Shown here: piece by piece, positions 61,190 to 64,000 of the stretch
How positions within the stretch are numbered: position 1 is the stretch's first letter
Layout of the letters: every line of letters starts with the position of its first letter
Origin: Streptosporangiaceae bacterium NEAU-GS5
GTDB lineage: Bacteria > Actinomycetota > Actinomycetes > Streptosporangiales > Streptosporangiaceae
Direction: 5' to 3'
NCBI GenBank assembly: GCA_017592665.1
Contig: JAGFNW010000013.1
Span: forward strand, 165,494-229,493
Length of the DNA: 64,000 nt
Notes under the pieces: model-generated
Told to the model about the DNA's origin: nothing
The model's database searches: none
Seen by the model: the letters and a program-made list of their open reading frames with translations, nothing else
Made by a program: the position numbers and the translations under genes

Positions 61190-61340
61190 CGGCGGCTTCG
61201 GTATCGCGTCCGGTCTGACCGGGCAGCGCTTGCAGGATCTGGTGTTCGTCGCCAACGAGGCCGCTACCAACGTGCTGCGACACGGGTGGCGAAGACGGCG
61301 CCCTGATCGCATGGGGCGACGAGGTATGGGCGAGCCCTAG
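61190..61340 (+). pseudogene. Frameshifted fragment of an RsbW-like HATPase (anti-sigma kinase)
   Basis: GIASGLTGQRLQDLVFVANEAATNVLRHG matches the N-box region (E-x3-N-x3-H) of actinobacterial RsbW/SpoIIAB-type ATP-binding proteins. After a 1-bp shift the family sequence continues GEDGALIAWGDE and soon hits a stop. Both ends of the protein are missing. It lies 0.5 kb upstream of a STAS antagonist gene, its natural partner type. Confidence 0.8.
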
Positions 61341-61837
61341 AGGCGGTCGACGCCGCTGGTGGCCTAAGCGAGGCCGATCTGAGCCTCGAACCTGACCTTG
61401 AATCCGCCCTCACCGCCCTCACCGCCGGCGGCGGTGTCGACGGTGTCGACCTGCGGCTGATCCGGCACCTGTGTGACGAGGTCAGCATTGAGGGTCCGTG
61501 GGCAGCCCCCGGCTCCGCCTGCGCGCGCACCGCCAGGCGCCGGCCACGGCCTCCGGAGAAAAGCCCTCCATCGGAGCGTGACGAAGGGCATTGCCTTTCT
61601 GTATCTAGGGCTCCGTATCTAAGGCGGGGTCCCGCCGCCCCCATCCCGCCCGCACTTGGTCGGTGATCGCCGGTGGTGATAAGCCTGGCTGAACCTGGTG
61701 GTTTCCGCTGCGGCGAGTCTGCTAGATGATCAGGTCACTGGCGTCGTACGACACCGCTCACGCTGGCACTCTCGCAACGTGTTCATGCCGCCTCAAGCCC
61801 GCGGCCCTTTGTCTCGCGTTCACTGTAGGAGCTCGTC
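61341..61837. other. Gene-poor stretch between kinase remnant and STAS gene
   Basis: No intact gene is supported. The minus strand from 61590 to 61364 stays open and ends GGFKVRFEAQIGLA, which could be the tail of a small protein, but it has no ribosome site or recognisable family. The plus strand carries only short frames. Local codon quality is poor, consistent with degraded DNA. Confidence 0.4.
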
Positions 61838-62275
61838 ATGAGCACCACAGACAACACCAGCGCTCCCGCACCCGTGAAGTCACCGGTGATCGCCGCCCTG
61901 ATCGAACCACCGGCGATCGCGCTCACCCCGATCACCGCCGCCGGCCGACTCCTGCGCATCACCCTGCTCGCCGACTGCGCGGGCCTGCGGATCGAGGGCG
62001 AACTCGACCGCTGCACCCTGCCCACCCTCAGGCGGGAGCTGGCCACGGTGGCGAGCGGCGATCACGGCTTCTGCGTCGATCTGAGCGGCCTGGCGTTCAT
62101 CGACGGCGGCTGCCTGCGCGCTCTGGTCAACGCCGCCGCCGAACTGCACGACGGCGGCCGCGACCGGATGCTGACGTTGCGGTCCGTCCCCCCACACGTG
62201 CGACGCCTGCTCGAGCTCACCGGCTGGCAGCAGACACCCGGTCTCCACCTGATGCCGTCGGCGCGCCCCGGCTGA
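61838..62275 (+). CDS. STAS-domain protein, anti-sigma antagonist-like, lacking the phospho-serine
   Basis: 145-residue protein with a 40-residue Pro/Ala-rich head and a STAS domain (LRIEGELDRCTLPTLRREL ... GFCVDLSGLAFIDGGCLRALVNAAAELHDGG). RsbV/SpoIIAA-type antagonists carry DSSG or DSAG at the phosphorylation site; here it reads DGGC, so the usual serine is absent. It may be constitutively active, sense something else, or be non-functional. TAGGAG lies before ATG. The nearby HATPase remnant suggests a broken partner-switching module. Confidence 0.82.
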   Translation: MSTTDNTSAPAPVKSPVIAALIEPPAIALTPITAAGRLLRITLLADCAGLRIEGELDRCTLPTLRRELATVASGDHGFCVDLSGLAFIDGGCLRALVNAAAELHDGGRDRMLTLRSVPPHVRRLLELTGWQQTPGLHLMPSARPG

Positions 62276-62633
62276 CCACACCTGCCCACGCCTGGCTCAT
62301 CAGTCCACCGGCCCGGGGGTGGATGCGCCGGGGCGCGGTGCTGGCGGCCATCGGCGCCGCACGGTCACCGATGTCATTCGACCTCATCGCGGCGCTCTGG
62401 CGCCGTGATGTCCGCATCACGTGATGCCCTCGATCGGAGCACCTCATGACCACGCCCGTCGCCTCATCGAACGCGGCCGCACTGCGCCAATCGACAATCC
62501 GTAGCTGGAGCGTTGCGCTCTCACGCCGGAGCGCCGAACGACCCGGCTGACGCCCGCTCGAAGAGGCGACGCTCGCCAAGGCCGAGCACCTCGCCTCACC
62601 AACCATCATGAACGACCAGGTAAGGACAGGAAC
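62276..62633. other. Intergenic stretch with one tiny possible frame
   Basis: No supported gene. A 34-codon frame from ATG 62446 (MTTPVASSNAAALRQSTIRS...) follows CGGAGCACC and could be a small peptide or a truncated gene start, but nothing supports expression. The remainder is ordinary GC-rich sequence without clear repeats. Confidence 0.35.
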
Positions 62634-63107
62634 ATGTCAGACAACGAATCTTCCATCGCTCGCTTGCTCGACGAGGCGGCTATCCGGGACACGACCGCCC
62701 GCTTCGCCGATGCCACGACCGTCGGCGACTATGACGGTTTCCGTTCGCTGTGGGCCGACGACGCCGAATGGGTGATCGGAGCCACCGAAGGCCAGCCCTT
62801 CGAGAGGCGCGCCCAGGGTGTTGACGACATCGTCTCGCTCTACCGCACCCTTCGGGAGGACAGAGAATACTTCATTCAATTTGCGATTCCAGGCTCCATC
62901 GAGATCAACGGCGATGAAGCCACAGCCCGGTGCATCTGCCACGAGGCGGCGCGCGGACCTGGGGAGAGCTACTACAGAAACAATGGCATCTGGTCTGATC
63001 GCTTACGGCGCTCGGACAATGGCTGGGTGTTTACGAGCCGTACTTATCGATACTTGTGGCTCGACCTGTCCCCATTTCCTGGAGACGTCTTCTCGCCCCA
63101 ATCCTGA
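62634..63107 (+). CDS. SnoaL/NTF2-like protein
   Basis: 157-residue protein of the NTF2-like (SnoaL_4, ring-hydroxylating beta-subunit-like) fold: LDEAAIRDTTARFADATTVGDYDGFRSLWADDAEWVIG ... GVDDIVSLYRTLREDREYFIQFAIPGSIEINGDEATARCICHEAARGP ... VFTSRTYRYLWLD. AAGGACAGG lies upstream of ATG. Relatives include polyketide cyclases and dehydratases as well as proteins of unknown role; the catalytic identity here is undetermined. It stands alone and is followed by a hairpin. Confidence 0.85.
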   Translation: MSDNESSIARLLDEAAIRDTTARFADATTVGDYDGFRSLWADDAEWVIGATEGQPFERRAQGVDDIVSLYRTLREDREYFIQFAIPGSIEINGDEATARCICHEAARGPGESYYRNNGIWSDRLRRSDNGWVFTSRTYRYLWLDLSPFPGDVFSPQS

Positions 63108-63124
63108 TAGACCGTCATACCAGG

Positions 63125-63158
63125 TTCGCGGGCGGGCTGCGGTCCGTCCGCCCGCGAA
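63125..63158 (+). terminator. Hairpin downstream of the SnoaL-like gene
   Basis: TTCGCGGGCGG (63125-63135) pairs with CCGCCCGCGAA (63148-63158), an 11-bp perfect stem with a 12-nt loop, 18 bp after the stop codon. No T-run follows. Confidence 0.65.
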
Positions 63159-63587
63159 TCGGGAGTCGACGAACATCGGAACGAAAGTCACGCCACGCCA
63201 AGCCCATTGAGTCGCTTGGCGTGACTTCTCGTTCGAATGTCGCTCGACTAAAGAGCGGTGCGGGTCAGAGCGTCCTGTCGCGTCGTCGCCATCCCGACCT
63301 GAGGCGCCGGTATCCGACCGCCGTTAGCGGTGGCGGCCGGTCCAGCGACGTCATCCACAGTGACGCGACCCGGATCCAGGCGTGGGAAGCCCTCCATCCC
63401 GACCTGCGGAATCTGGCAGCCGGGCCCGGCACGGCCCGTCCGTGTCCGATCATGGTCCTGGGTGAGTCCTGCCGAGCCGCCGGACATGACACGCCCGTCC
63501 CGGGCGATCACCCGGATGGGCGTGTCCGCCAGGCGTGGACGGTGACGGCGTCGAGATCCCGGGGTACCGGCTTGGCCGGCTGAATGG
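63159..63587. other. Gene-poor stretch with a repeated CATCCCGACCTG word
   Basis: Open frames exist on both strands but none has a ribosome site, family match or sensible composition. CATCCCGACCTG occurs at about 63291 and 63398, 106 bp apart. The region resembles decayed coding sequence next to the truncated TauE gene. Confidence 0.35.
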
Positions 63588-63830
63588 TCAGGCGGCGGCT
63601 TGGAGCAGGTATAGCAGCGCCAGGCCGATGGCCAGGATGCCGGGCAGCAGGCGAAGCGCGCGCTCAGGAAGCCGCGGCTGCGGCCGGGCACCGGCGTAAC
63701 CGCCGACCAGGCCGCCGAGCCCGCAGGCAAGTCCGGCTATCCAGTTCGGTGCGATGTCGCCGGGCGCGGCCAAGGCCGGCAGCCCGTAGGTGGCGGCGCC
63801 GAAAAGGTCAACCTGCACCGGCCGGTCATC
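63588..63830 (-). pseudogene. C-terminal remnant of a TauE/SafE sulfite-exporter-like gene
   Basis: The minus strand encodes FGAATYGLPALAAPGDIAPNWIAGLACGLGGLVGGYAGARPQPRLPERALRLLPGILAIGLALLYLLQAAA, the final two membrane helices and GARLQPRLP motif of TauE/SafE permeases. At least two thirds of the protein is missing upstream, and the preceding sequence belongs to another gene's 3' end. A Pro within GARPQPRLP and the poor start support a dead fragment. Confidence 0.8.
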
Positions 63831-63854
63831 GCCGAGGCCGTCGTACCGCCGGGG

Positions 63855-64000
63855 CTAGTGTGCGGCCGGGCGCTCACGGGCCTGGTTGATGCGCAGCGCC
63901 TCGGCGAGCTGGTCTTCCAAGATGATGATGCGGCAGGCGGCTTCCACCGGGGTGCCCTGGTCGACGAGTTCGCGGGCGCGCCCGGCCAGGCGCAACTGGT
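63855..64000 (-). CDS. MerR-like regulator, C-terminal part (runs off the window)
   Basis: The minus strand from the window edge encodes QLRLAGRARELVDQGTPVEAACRIIILEDQLAEALRINQARERPAAH and a TAG stop. This matches the C-terminal part of a MerR-like HTH family common in streptomycetes, in which GGHRRYSRYQLRIAARARELVDQG-type sequence precedes an EAACRIVILEDQL helix. The DNA-binding domain and start lie beyond position 64000. Confidence 0.7.
   Translation of the reverse strand, partial: QLRLAGRARELVDQGTPVEAACRIIILEDQLAEALRINQARERPAAH

Noticed and set aside
63056..63583. 175-codon plus-strand frame overlapping the SnoaL-like gene end
   Set aside because: It starts inside another gene, is Arg/Ser-rich and matches nothing recognisable.

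Overview
The window is roughly 70% GC, with GTG and TTG starts and tightly coupled operons. Several of its families are essentially actinobacterial: DUF5999, DUF3040, a DUF2690-type membrane regulator, an Rv2578c-like radical SAM protein, an Rv1830-like MerR beside gcvP, and ECF42 with YCII proteins. I infer a filamentous actinomycete, most like Streptosporangiales (Nonomuraea/Streptosporangium type). The species cannot be named from the sequence. I recognised no rRNA, tRNA, CRISPR array or intact transposon.

Layout. 0-4.9 kb: MerR regulator, tandem glycine riboswitch, gcvP and two hypothetical genes. 5-9.6 kb: hydrolase, DUF5999, TetR, a double-VOC antigen-like protein, an elaborate nested palindrome and a primary-type sigma factor. 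9.7-15.4 kb: menaquinone genes (menE divergent from menB-menC-menD) and a DedA protein; isochorismate synthase lies apart at 25.3 kb. 15.4-19.9 kb: a sugar regulon (GntR, isomerase, lipoprotein, permease, ATPase) with two matching GntR operators. 20-29 kb: a secreted protein, a membrane XRE/DUF2690 protein, a YigZ protein, a large membrane NACHT NTPase, an SGNH hydrolase and a receptor Ser/Thr kinase. 29-34 kb: a TetR with two near-canonical tetO operators, a two-component/ABC operon and a PDZ protease.

34-45 kb: hydrolase/WYL regulator pair, radical SAM protein, MerR-epimerase operon, DHFR-like protein, AraC, a transpeptidase, PlsC, a candidate structured RNA, and an ECF42 sigma with two YCII proteins. 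45-51 kb: integrase and excisionase-like gene divergent around phased repeats, then hydrolases, ferredoxin, P450, TetR and LysR. 51-64 kb: a repeat-rich MFS protein, a serine hydrolase, two ArsR/VOC operons, a PrmC-like methyltransferase, and several decayed genes (SRPBCC, YdeI, HATPase and TauE remnants). This last stretch looks like accessory DNA under erosion.

Many small regulators sit next to legible operators: GntR TGTC-N2-GACA, tetO, MerR, ArsR, LysR, WYL and TetR palindromes, and a palindrome above the two-component operon. The least explained items are the nested palindrome at 8.0-8.2 kb, a 15-bp AT-rich word found three times, the candidate RNA at 42.9-43.0 kb, and a TetR with tetO operators that lacks the tetracycline-contact residues and faces an unknown His/Arg-rich small protein.
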